Part shown: positions 1 to 6,970 of the stretch, piece by piece
Layout: every line of letters begins with the position of its first letter
Position numbering within the stretch: position 1 is the first letter of the stretch
NCBI GenBank assembly: GCA_051747265.1
Contig: JBNJFY010000005.1
Span: forward strand, 1 to 64,000
Reading direction: 5' to 3'
Source of the DNA: JBNJFY01 sp051747265
Lineage (GTDB): Bacteria; Bacteroidota; Rhodothermia; Balneolales; Balneolaceae
Length of the DNA: 64,000 bases
Made by a program: the position numbers and the translations under genes
The notes under the pieces: model-generated
What the model was told of the DNA's origin: nothing
Databases searched by the model: none
What the model saw: only the letters and a program-made list of their open reading frames with translations

Positions 1-84
1 CTCCCCAAACATACGATATGAGGAACCGGCCATAATTGGGGAATTTAGAGTGATCACTGATTTATTCATTTTGAGAACACTGGT

Positions 85-1461
85 ATGGTTGAAGCAGAAA
101 AGATTACCTACGCGGCGGGTGGCATTGTATGGAAACGGGTGAGTGGGGTTCCCAAGATCGCCCTGATCTATAACAACAAATTTGGGGGGCAGTGGAGCCT
201 CCCCAAAGGATACGTTTTTGATGACGATTCCTGGAAAATCGCGGCTATGAGAGAAGTGGAGCAGGAGATCGGGGAGCAAGTTCAGGTGCTGGATCACGCG
301 GATACGGTCCATTATATGGAAAAGGGGCAACCCCAGGTAGTATCCTACTGGCATATGAAACCGATGAATGGAACCCCGGTTCAAGAAAGCGGACAGCATG
401 ATATCGGTTGGTTCACGCCCAAGGAGGCTCATCAAAAAGTAAATTACGAAGCCGAGCAGAAGGTAATCAGCCGGTTGGAGCAGCCTGAGCCGGATGCCAG
501 TACTTGGGGGACCAAGCTCTCTGATGCACTGCACCAAGTGAATCGGGTGGCTAAGATTGGAATCAATGGGAAATCGCGCTATGATCGCTTGCGTGGGGAG
601 ATGGATACCTTCCGGGATGAGTTCAATGTACGGATCAAAGAACAGAAGCTGGATAATTCGGCCAAGTGGGTCGCTCAGATCTTAAAAATGCTCAATCGCG
701 CTGATAACGAGCTGTATCGCGGCAATGTAGATGTGGCTTGGAATATTTTTGCCGGTGCCAAACGAACCTATCTGCGTGGTTTGAGCCGATCCGAGTTAAA
801 GGAGGAAGTGAAAGTAATTCGAGAAGAGGCGCAGCAATTGAGCGATTGGCGTCGCAAGGCCATTCAGCAGCTGGTCGGGGATCGGGAGCATCCGCGGAGA
901 GAGTTTGAAATTACACCGGACTTGCTGGTTAAGGCCACTAAGATTAGAGATGAGGAATTGCTGGCGGAACATTATAAAAGCACGCTGCTTCGTAGTGTAT
1001 ATATGGTGCTGCTTCCTATTTTGGTGGTGCTGGTTGCACTGGCCTGGGGACATTTTCAGGCCAATAATCTGTATGCCTTCTTCGGAACCGGTGAGGGTGG
1101 AGCCCAAATTACCGATTTGGCTCGCTTAAGCTGGGGCATCATGCTGTTTGGTATGCTGGGCGCGTGTGTCAGTGCCCTGTTTCATGCTTATGATACCGCT
1201 GAACTGACCCAGGCTCCGGAAACGCTGACCCACTACATGGTTACCGGCACGCGCGTGTTGGTGGGCGGAGTGCTGGCCCTGATGGTCTTCGTATTTCTGC
1301 AGACCGAATTAGTGAGTGAGATTTTTACTTTTACTTCCAATCCGCAGGATCCGTTTACATTTTATGCCATCGCTTTTTTAGTGGGATTTTCCGAGCGATT
1401 GGTGTTACGCACACTCAAGAAAGCCAACCGCAAGCAGCGGGTAACCAGTCTTTCCATATAA
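85..1461 (+). CDS. Nudix-domain protein fused to a four-helix membrane domain
   Basis: Predicted Nudix (NTP-pyrophosphohydrolase-like) protein of 458 residues. Residues about 8-135 look like the Nudix fold; the Nudix box starts at G42 and ends at G63, with R56-E57 and E61 present. Two box positions are off consensus: D48 replaces the usual Glu, and Q60 replaces the first Glu of the EE pair, so activity may be altered. Residues about 140-300 are charged and helical. Four hydrophobic segments follow (about 305-325, 350-370, 388-408, 428-445), so the enzyme domain is probably tethered to the inner membrane with the N-terminus in the cytoplasm. The start is the ATG at 85; no strong ribosome site is visible. 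It is followed by a hairpin-rich intergenic region. The Nudix call is firm; substrate and the role of the membrane part are unknown. Confidence 0.85.
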   Translation: MVEAEKITYAAGGIVWKRVSGVPKIALIYNNKFGGQWSLPKGYVFDDDSWKIAAMREVEQEIGEQVQVLDHADTVHYMEKGQPQVVSYWHMKPMNGTPVQESGQHDIGWFTPKEAHQKVNYEAEQKVISRLEQPEPDASTWGTKLSDALHQVNRVAKIGINGKSRYDRLRGEMDTFRDEFNVRIKEQKLDNSAKWVAQILKMLNRADNELYRGNVDVAWNIFAGAKRTYLRGLSRSELKEEVKVIREEAQQLSDWRRKAIQQLVGDREHPRREFEITPDLLVKATKIRDEELLAEHYKSTLLRSVYMVLLPILVVLVALAWGHFQANNLYAFFGTGEGGAQITDLARLSWGIMLFGMLGACVSALFHAYDTAELTQAPETLTHYMVTGTRVLVGGVLALMVFVFLQTELVSEIFTFTSNPQDPFTFYAIAFLVGFSERLVLRTLKKANRKQRVTSLSI

Positions 1462-1493
1462 CGGCGGGGGGGGACATTGTAAAGCCTAATTTT

Positions 1494-1657
1494 GTTGAGC
1501 AGAGCTCAACGCCATGCATTACCGGGCAGAGCCCGGCAACGAAGGAGGGTGTATTCTGGGGCGGACGCTTCTGCGCCCGCCCCAGAATACACGAACTGCT
1601 CTTGACGTAGCTCAGCTGCGTCAAGCCGTTGGGAAGCTCCAATTTCCCGAAATACGG
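1494..1657. repeat. Composite hairpin element, copy 1
   Basis: A chain of five inverted repeats. GTTGAGC-AGA-GCTCAAC lies at 1494-1510 and CCGGGC-AGA-GCCCGG at 1522-1536. A long stem has arms 1549-1564 and 1577-1592. CTTGACG...CGTCAAG lies at 1601-1625, and GGGAA...TTCCC at 1631-1648 sits inside CCGT...ACGG. Three related copies follow within 2.2 kb. The arrangement resembles REP/BIME clusters mobilised by REP-associated tyrosine transposases, but no transposase gene is in the window. Confidence 0.8.
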
Positions 1658-1876
1658 CTGTAGTCAAGTTCGGTTAAACTTTCACACCCCTGTTTGAAAC
1701 ATTGCTGAGCGGATTGATGTTTTTGCGATGTATTCAATACTGTGCACAAAAGGTTGAAGTGGGGCACTTCAACTAGCGTATGGATTGCAATATAGAGCTG
1801 CATACTACACCCGCCTACATTACCAATAGCACCTAGAATATGACTCGAAAAGCCCCGAAGGGGCGATGTACCATTA

Positions 1877-1898
1877 GGCGGGGAATTCATTCCCCGCC
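1877..1898. repeat. Perfect short palindromic hairpin
   Basis: Arms 1877-1886 and 1889-1898 are perfect 10-bp reverse complements separated by TC. It lies just after a GCCCC-GAA-GGGGC hairpin, the same short hairpin seen again near 2838-2850 beside composite copy 2. Confidence 0.7.
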
Positions 1899-2002
1899 GG
1901 GAGGAATTGGGAGGCTCGAAATGAGAAGCTGAAGCGGGGTAAGCCTCTCCAAGCTTGAATAATTTTGAGAAATGGGGAGTTAGATGGCAACGAGACTGTT
2001 AC

Positions 2003-2539
2003 CTATATCCCATCCAACTTGGCATTAATCTCCCGCAAGATCTGCAGTACTTCCCGCTGAAACTCCGAAGGCAAATCATCAGCAGGGGCAGCAGCACCAG
2101 GCTCAGTTCGATCGGTAAGCGTATCCCGCTGCTCCAGCACCGCGTTGCGAAACTCCTCAGCGTCCACAATGCCCATCAGCGTCATATTACTGCCTTCGCC
2201 GGAGGATTGCCCCGCCGTCTCGATCTGCAGTGTGCTCAGGCCAAACATGCGCAGCAAGGGACCGGTCTTAAAGGTCAGATCGGTAATGTTATCCAGTGGG
2301 ATGGTTTTCTCTACCTGAAACATGATACCTTTTTTAAAGCGCAGTGCCCGGGTAGTGAGTTCGGCTTCTAAGTGATTAAAATAGCGGCGAGCATAATACA
2401 TGCCTATGCCCAGCAGCCAGAAGGGAAGCACCAGTATTCCAATGACACTGATAAATAAAGCGCCGGCTCCGAACGCGAAGAGATAGAAGATCAGTTTTCG
2501 GTCAAATTCCGCTTGTACCAGTGTTTCTGCTTTGGCCAT
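2003..2539 (-). CDS. Membrane-anchored bacterial PH-domain protein (bPH2/DUF304 type)
   Basis: 178 residues. A hydrophobic hairpin at about residues 14-48 is followed by a compact beta-rich segment (about 50-130) typical of the YdbS/YdbT-type bacterial pleckstrin-homology domain. Features of that family include an arginine/lysine-rich strand just after the membrane, an IPLDNIT-like strand and a LRMFG-LSTLQIETAG-like strand. The C-terminal 40 residues are acidic and Pro/Ala rich. The start is the ATG at 2539. No partner gene is adjacent and the region downstream is hairpin repeats. The domain call is good; the cellular role is unknown for most of the family. Confidence 0.8.
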   Translation of the reverse strand: MAKAETLVQAEFDRKLIFYLFAFGAGALFISVIGILVLPFWLLGIGMYYARRYFNHLEAELTTRALRFKKGIMFQVEKTIPLDNITDLTFKTGPLLRMFGLSTLQIETAGQSSGEGSNMTLMGIVDAEEFRNAVLEQRDTLTDRTEPGAAAPADDLPSEFQREVLQILREINAKLDGI

Positions 2540-2710
2540 AGGTTGTGTTCCCGCTTATTGATTTTAAAAGCATAACATACGGTATGATGAGCAAAAAGTT
2601 TATCTGCCTCATTGTATATCAATCGTTTGGCGGGCATGAAGCTAGGGTTGAAGTTGGAGCTCTGCTATCCAACTGTGTGTCAATACAGCAAAGTCATTGC
2701 ATACCGCTAG

Positions 2711-2812
2711 GGTGAGCGGAGCTCACCACTGTGCGTTGTCGGGCAGAGCCCGACAACGAAGGGGATAGTATTTTGGGCGGACGCTCTTCGCGTCCGCCAA
2801 AAATACGCTATC
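2711..2812. repeat. Composite hairpin element, copy 2 (shortened)
   Basis: GGTGAGC-GGA-GCTCACC lies at 2711-2727 and GTTGTCGGGC-AGA-GCCCGACAAC at 2735-2757. A long central stem has arms about 2764-2784 and 2790-2812, with a perfect 9-bp tip (2776-2784 against 2790-2798). The CTTGACG and GGGAAGCT modules found in the other copies are missing. First-hairpin arms differ from copy 1 but remain complementary. Confidence 0.75.
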
Positions 2813-2862
2813 TGCTCTGTGAATGTGGTTTTTAAAAGCCCCGAAGGGGCGGTGTATCAAGA

Positions 2863-3072
2863 GAGGCTGTCTAAAAAGTAAAAAGCAGGATGTAACCACT
2901 TAATTAATTTAAGATTTCTAAGAGTGTGTATCTCTGATCGTCTTGATAAGTCGCGTCCTTTTCATATATAGACCTATCAGGTTTTGGAAACCTGATAGGT
3001 CTGGCATATTTGACCCTAAAATCTAAATTATTTAGGTCCTTGAAATTAGAAAAGGACTTTTTGGACAACCTC
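2863..3072. mobile_element. MITE-like element with 17-bp terminal inverted repeats
   Basis: The left end GAGGCTGTCTAAAAAGT (2863-2879) and the complement of the right end, GAGGTTGTCCAAAAAGT (3056-3072), match at 15 of 17 positions. The ~210-bp interior has no transposase. It encloses a near-symmetric palindrome with arms 2970-2984 and 2988-3002. Terminal repeats of this sort are common on insertion sequences of related bacteria, so a non-autonomous derivative is likely. I could not define a clear target duplication. Confidence 0.6.
2970..3002. repeat. 15-bp-arm palindrome inside the MITE-like element
   Basis: Perfect arms at 2970-2984 and 2988-3002 around a TGG loop. It lies in the interior of the 2863-3072 element, so it was either captured by the element or is part of its own structure. 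Confidence 0.75.
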
Positions 3073-3133
3073 GAGAGTGAAGTGACCGCCTTTTTGATAT
3101 AGAGGTGGGGTATTACATTACGAAGCCTTTTAC

Positions 3134-3289
3134 GTTGAGCAGAGCTCAACACTATGCATTACCGGTCGGAGCCCGGTAATGAGGAAGGAGTTGTTTTCCA
3201 GGCGGGTGCGTGTTGCACCCGCCTGGAAAACAGAAACTCCTCTTGACGTAGCTCAGCTGCGTCAAGCCGTTGGGAAGCTCCAGCTTCCC
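3134..3289. repeat. Composite hairpin element, copy 3
   Basis: GTTGAGC-AGA-GCTCAAC lies at 3134-3150. ATTACCGG...CCGGTAAT has arms 3158-3165 and 3173-3180. A perfect 17-bp stem has arms 3193-3209 and 3215-3231, with an outer GGAGTT/AACTCC extension. CTTGACG...CGTCAAG spans 3242-3266 and GGGAAGCTCCAGCTTCCC spans 3272-3289. The flanking modules match copies 1 and 4 almost base for base; the central stem is unrelated in sequence. Confidence 0.8.
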
Positions 3290-3399
3290 GAAAGTGTTTT
3301 GGGGCAAGGGCTAGCAATGAGACTGCCCCAGCGGTACTATCCGTAACTGAGCATGAGTCAGAATCTGATCAGGGATCACTGGGTTGTCGGGGTAACACT

Positions 3400-3419
3400 C
3401 TCGGGCAAGGATGCCCGAG
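3400..3419. repeat. CTCGGGCA hairpin with GCAAGGATGC core
   Basis: Arms CTCGGGCA (3400-3407) and TGCCCGAG (3412-3419) around AGGA. The same core on the opposite strand (GCATCCTTGC) with different arms occurs near 52424-52443, so these belong to one scattered repeat family. Confidence 0.65.
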
Positions 3420-3624
3420 CTACGTGATCTTGAATAGTTTACTAATGTAGGGTGGCGAATATATTGCTGATTGCTTTTGGACTCATGATTGAATGGGTAA
3501 ACGATAGTATTTTTTTGGCAACCAATCGCCGCTCCCATCATTGGGGAGGTGGGCGGCCGGGAACCGGTTATCCATAAAGATGCATTATCCACCGGTCGTC
3601 CTGAGGGGGGACTTTGCCCAAAGG

Positions 3625-3780
3625 TGAGCAGAGCTCAATACCATGCATTACCGGTCGGAGCCCGGCAATGAGAGAGAAAGATTATTCAGAGGCCGGCGTT
3701 ATAACGCCGGCCTCTGAATAATCCAACTCCTCTTGACGTAGCTCAGCTGCGTCAAGGCGTAGGGAAGCTCCAGCTTCCCT
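3625..3780. repeat. Composite hairpin element, copy 4
   Basis: TGAGC-AGA-GCTCA lies at 3625-3637. A CATT-CCGG stem with one mismatch spans 3646-3670. A perfect uninterrupted 44-bp palindrome lies at 3680-3723. CTTGACG...CGTCAAG spans 3732-3756, and AGGGAAGCT-CC-AGCTTCCCT spans 3761-3780. The palindrome has no loop beyond its own dyad, so it would form a long cruciform arm or RNA stem. Confidence 0.8.
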
Positions 3781-3937
3781 AAAGACGGCTGTGGCAGATT
3801 GAGAGAACATGTTCTCTGCCGGTAATGAATTTGTGCAGCTGGTTGATGATCCACGGGTGGTACAGAACGTGTTCATAAGGTTGAAGCGGTGGCCGTACAA
3901 CCAGCGTGACAATTTGAAGAGGTTAGGGCTTCCCGAA

Positions 3938-3973
3938 TATAAAAAAGGCATCACACCGCTAGGTATGATGCCT
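3938..3973 (-). terminator. Rho-independent terminator of the TPR gene
   Basis: Read on the minus strand: AGGCATCA (3973-3966), a ~12-nt loop, TGATGCCT (3953-3946), then a run of T. It lies 30 bases past the TPR gene stop. Confidence 0.8.
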
Positions 3974-4002
3974 GAAAACTCATTGGTGCGCTGTCATCGC
4001 AG

Positions 4003-4689
4003 TTAGTTCGCGGCAAGCAAACGGCCTTTCAAGTGTTCCGCTTGGGTGGCCATATTACTATTGGGATATTCGTTCAAAATACGATCCACCAGCTTCTGTG
4101 CCTCAGTGTAATTGTTTTCCATCATATACAATTCCGCTGCTTGCACCAGATTGTATGGGGTCGTGGATTCATTGAGATCCCAGTCTGAGGCTTCCAAGTA
4201 CTTTTCTGCCGCTTCTTGATTGCGCTCCATGGTCTCCAGCAATACAGCATGAAAGGAGATCGGACCAACGCCCAAAAATCCATCGGGAACCTCATACTGA
4301 TTCATATAATCAATGGCTGCTTCAATATTCCCCAGATTGTACTCGCTTACCGCAGCATAGTAAGTAGCCAGATTCGCGGCATCGGTCATGGAGTAGTTAT
4401 TAATAATCTGCTCAAAACCTACGGTGAAAGAGGTGGCATCCCCCTGCAACGCTTTTTCATATTCGCCATTGGCCATGTAGCGCTCGGCGTATCCCAGCAA
4501 TGCCTGGGCTTTCTGTTCTTGTTGCTCGGAGTAGTAGTTCCAGCCGAGTACGGCCACTATAACTACTACAAGGGCGATAATGGATCCGGTGATGGTCTGC
4601 TTGTTTTCCTCGTAGAAACTCTGAGCTTTTTCAAAATTCTCTACTAACGGATCCTTTTCCAAGTCGTCGTCTGGAAGTCGTCTTGCCAT
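4003..4689 (-). CDS. Membrane-anchored tetratricopeptide-repeat protein (YfgM-like)
   Basis: 228 residues. A short charged cytoplasmic N-terminus is followed by one transmembrane helix at about residues 33-53 and a periplasmic part of helical pairs that fit TPR repeats (about 60-225), ending close to the C-terminus. The layout matches YfgM/ancillary SecYEG-associated TPR proteins, which act in envelope protein quality control; that function is inferred from architecture alone. The start is the ATG at 4689. It is the last gene before a strong terminator and lies 100 bases downstream of the lolD-like gene on the same strand. Confidence 0.75.
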   Translation of the reverse strand: MARRLPDDDLEKDPLVENFEKAQSFYEENKQTITGSIIALVVVIVAVLGWNYYSEQQEQKAQALLGYAERYMANGEYEKALQGDATSFTVGFEQIINNYSMTDAANLATYYAAVSEYNLGNIEAAIDYMNQYEVPDGFLGVGPISFHAVLLETMERNQEAAEKYLEASDWDLNESTTPYNLVQAAELYMMENNYTEAQKLVDRILNEYPNSNMATQAEHLKGRLLAAN

Positions 4690-4791
4690 AATATTGGTAG
4701 TTATCCCGAAATAATCTGGTGGTAGTTAACGATCTGTTAAGCGGGTGAATTTAGTATTGTTCTGAGGAATCACCAAATTCACTTTCCAGCT

Positions 4792-5484
4792 CTAATGGAG
4801 CTTTCCATTCTCTAACGTGTAGATCCGGTCGGCGCGCTCGGCAATCTCTTTTTCATGGGTGACCAAAATCATACTCACATCGTATTCATCGCGCAATTGA
4901 AAGAGCAGATCCAGCACTTTTTTAGTGTTATCCGCATCCAAATTGCCGGTGGGTTCATCGGCCAGGATAATTTTGGGCCGGTTGATCAGGGCTCGAGCCA
5001 GAGAGACGCGTTGTTGCTCACCGCCGGACAGCTGGGTAGGGCGATGATTTTTGCGCTCAGCCACGCCAAAGTAGGACATCAAATCCAAAGCTCGTTCTTC
5101 GGCCTCATTTTTTGATACTCCCTGAATATAAGCCGGCATGGCTACATTCTCGAGTGCGGTGAATTCGGGCAATAAGTGATGAAACTGAAAAACAAAACCA
5201 ATGGATTGATTACGGAAACGCGCGCGCTGTTCATCGGGGAGGTCGGTAAGGGTTTGATCCAATACACGCACTTGTCCGGAATCGGCCTGATCCAAGCCCC
5301 CCAAAATATGCAGCAGGGTGCTCTTCCCGCTACCGCTGGATCCGATAATAGAGCTGATGTGGTGGGAGGGAAGCGCGAAACTCACTCCATCCAATACCAC
5401 CAAGCGATCCCCATTGTCCTGCGCGGGATAACTTTTAAAAACATCGGTGGCTTCAAGGATGAGAGAGGCTTCAGAATCCATCAC
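4792..5484 (-). CDS. lolD: ABC transporter ATP-binding protein, LolD/MacB type
   Basis: 230 residues, the size of stand-alone LolD. Walker A GSSGSGKST at 48-56, Q-loop Gln at about 100, signature LSGGEQQRV at 152-160, Walker B IILADE at 172-177, and the D-loop NLD just after. LolD powers release of outer-membrane lipoproteins from the inner membrane with a LolC/E permease. No permease gene is next to it here, so a FtsE/MacB-like role cannot be excluded. The gene follows the ymdB gene by 6 bases and is probably the last or near-last gene of the pheS-pheT-zapA-ymdB transcript. Confidence 0.85.
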   Translation of the reverse strand: MMDSEASLILEATDVFKSYPAQDNGDRLVVLDGVSFALPSHHISSIIGSSGSGKSTLLHILGGLDQADSGQVRVLDQTLTDLPDEQRARFRNQSIGFVFQFHHLLPEFTALENVAMPAYIQGVSKNEAEERALDLMSYFGVAERKNHRPTQLSGGEQQRVSLARALINRPKIILADEPTGNLDADNTKKVLDLLFQLRDEYDVSMILVTHEKEIAERADRIYTLENGKLH

Positions 5485-5490
5485 ACAAGA

Positions 5491-6312
5491 TCAATCAAGG
5501 TTGGAGTTACTAAAAGATGGGTAGATGATCGGCTCAATATGATCGCATTTCCCTGTTTCGATATTGATCATCGATTTGACCATGCACACTTTGTTATTGC
5601 CGTTGGCCAATTTGTAGCGGTGGGGCGTACCCAGTTGAAAGCGCTTCAGGGAGGTGTTGGAGTTCATCCCCAAAACAGAATCAAAGGAGCCGGTCATGCC
5701 CGCGTCACTGATGTAACCCAAGCCTTTGGGTAGAATGCGGGCATCGTTGGTGGGAACATGGGTATGAGTGCCTACCATCACCGAGGCGCGCCCATCGATG
5801 TGCCAGCCGATGGCCTGCTTTTCCGCGGTGGCTTCGGCGTGAAAGTCCACAAAAATATAGTCGGTCTCTTCCTGGATCCGTTCTAACACCCAGTCGGCGG
5901 TGGTGAAGGGGTCATCAATGGGCTGCATGAAAGTACGGCCCTGCAGATTTAATACACCGATTTTATGATCACTCTCGGGGATATCAAACACTCCAAATCC
6001 CAAGCCCGGATTTCCACGCGGATAATTCATGGGACGCAAAATATTGGGGTCTTCTTTCATGTAAGAAAAGACTTTCCACTTATCAAAGGAGTGATTCCCA
6101 CCGGTGATTACATGCACTCCCAAATCGTATAAGCGTTTGATAATCTGACGATTAATACCACGCCCTTTGTGGGAGTTTTCACCGTTGGCGATGACAAAAT
6201 CAGCTTCGTGTTTGTCAATTAATCCGGGTAAAAAGGTTTCCAGCAGGGAAAGACCGGGTTCGCCAACAATATCGGCGATAAATAGAACCGTAATGTGATC
6301 AGAGGAGTTCAA
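5491..6312 (-). CDS. YmdB-family metallophosphoesterase (TIGR00282)
   Basis: 273 residues. Metal-binding motifs of the YmdB 2',3'-cyclic-nucleotide phosphodiesterase family are in order: D14 in the first strand, NGEN at 43-46, GGNH at 71-74, a DFHAEATAEK-like motif around 155, and GTHTHVPT around 180. Family members hydrolyse cAMP and other cyclic nucleotides; in Bacillus YmdB affects biofilm and motility, and the protein is often encoded next to RNase Y. Here it sits between zapA and lolD instead. The spacing to lolD is only 6 bases, which suggests co-transcription. Confidence 0.88.
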   Translation of the reverse strand: MNSSDHITVLFIADIVGEPGLSLLETFLPGLIDKHEADFVIANGENSHKGRGINRQIIKRLYDLGVHVITGGNHSFDKWKVFSYMKEDPNILRPMNYPRGNPGLGFGVFDIPESDHKIGVLNLQGRTFMQPIDDPFTTADWVLERIQEETDYIFVDFHAEATAEKQAIGWHIDGRASVMVGTHTHVPTNDARILPKGLGYISDAGMTGSFDSVLGMNSNTSLKRFQLGTPHRYKLANGNNKVCMVKSMINIETGKCDHIEPIIYPSFSNSNLD

Positions 6313-6397
6313 AAATAGTATGCTTCAAAATGAGTATTAGTTGAATCGCCAAAACTAGGAAAAAAGGCGTCGAATTGCAGATAGAAAGGACAACTTT

Positions 6398-6709
6398 TTA
6401 GGAGGGTAATTCATCTTTAATATCTTGCAAGCGTTCTTGAATGCTCTGCATGTAGGCTTCGTCAAGCTGGGAGGCGGTTACTTGCTCACGTTCCTTATTT
6501 TGCTTGTCACGCTCCTCGAATAACTCTTCCGCGATACTCAAACTGGCCAGGGCCATGACCACCGGATCCGGCTGCTGTTTGAGATCTTTTTTGAATTCAG
6601 AGAAGCGTTTATCTACAAAACGGGCAATGCGTTCCATCGTTTCCACCTCATCATCTTCAACTTTGATGGGGTACTGCTTGCCCAAGATGCTCACCTTGAT
6701 CGATTTCAT
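6398..6709 (-). CDS. zapA: Cell division protein ZapA
   Basis: 103 residues, typical ZapA length. The N-terminal globular part (IKVSILGKQYPIKV onward, residues 4-45) is followed by a long amphipathic coiled coil. ZapA bundles FtsZ protofilaments at the Z-ring in the cytoplasm. Its start overlaps the stop of the upstream coiled-coil gene by four bases (ATGA at 6706-6709), so translational coupling is likely. Position right after pheT is a conserved arrangement in several phyla. Confidence 0.88.
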   Translation of the reverse strand: MKSIKVSILGKQYPIKVEDDEVETMERIARFVDKRFSEFKKDLKQQPDPVVMALASLSIAEELFEERDKQNKEREQVTASQLDEAYMQSIQERLQDIKDELPS

Positions 6710-6960
6710 GCCTCATCCTCCAAGTGCTGGTCGATTTTGTCAATCAAGCCCGCGATTTGCCGGCGCAGGGCGATACGATCTTTCTCTGCCAGTACCGAAA
6801 AGATATCCGATTGCCCTTGATGAACTTGCTTCAATTTCTCTCTCAGTCGTTTGTTTTCCTTGGCTAACTGCTTGTTTTCGTCGTTCAGTTGTTGAACTCC
6901 GGTAAGGATCTCCTCCAGCAGTTGCTCAATGGATGCTTTATGTGGGGGTTGCTGACTCAC
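6706..6960 (-). CDS. Small coiled-coil protein between pheT and zapA (ZapB-like)
   Basis: 84 residues from a GTG at 6960; an in-frame TTG at 6993 would give 95 residues and overlap pheT by 23 bases. I prefer the GTG because it lies just after the pheT stop. Residues about 18-55 are a heptad-rich coiled coil (LLEEI, LNDENKQLAKENKRLREKL), followed by a second helical segment. It resembles ZapB/FtsL-like small division coiled coils in size and location, but I see no diagnostic motif. Coupling to zapA by the ATGA overlap points to a shared role at the division site; this is inference. Confidence 0.7.
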   Translation of the reverse strand: MSQQPPHKASIEQLLEEILTGVQQLNDENKQLAKENKRLREKLKQVHQGQSDIFSVLAEKDRIALRRQIAGLIDKIDQHLEDEA

Positions 6961-6970
6961 GTAGTTGTTT

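Larger units (their letters stand above)
1462..2002. other. Gene-free intergenic region with hairpin repeats
   Basis: Between the Nudix gene and the convergent PH-domain gene I see no credible gene. It holds composite hairpin copy 1 (1494-1657), a short GCCCC-GAA-GGGGC-type hairpin near 1854-1865, and an inverted repeat with 10-bp arms at 1877-1886 and 1889-1898. The rest shows nothing I can name. Confidence 0.7.
2540..4002. other. 1.46-kb gene-free region packed with repeats
   Basis: No credible gene. It contains composite hairpin copies 2-4, a MITE-like element (2863-3072) that carries its own 15-bp palindrome, a CTCGGGCA-AGGA-TGCCCGAG hairpin at 3400-3419, and the terminator of the TPR gene at its right end. 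Small open frames here run through the palindromes in either direction and have no family resemblance. Confidence 0.7.

Noticed and set aside
2904..3592. Small minus-strand open frames in the hairpin region
   Set aside because: They read through the 2970-3002 palindrome and REP-like sequence; no ribosome site or domain.
1494..3780. CRISPR or attC (integron) array
   Set aside because: Hairpins vary in spacing and no cassettes or integrase are present; copies lie between housekeeping genes as REP-like clusters.
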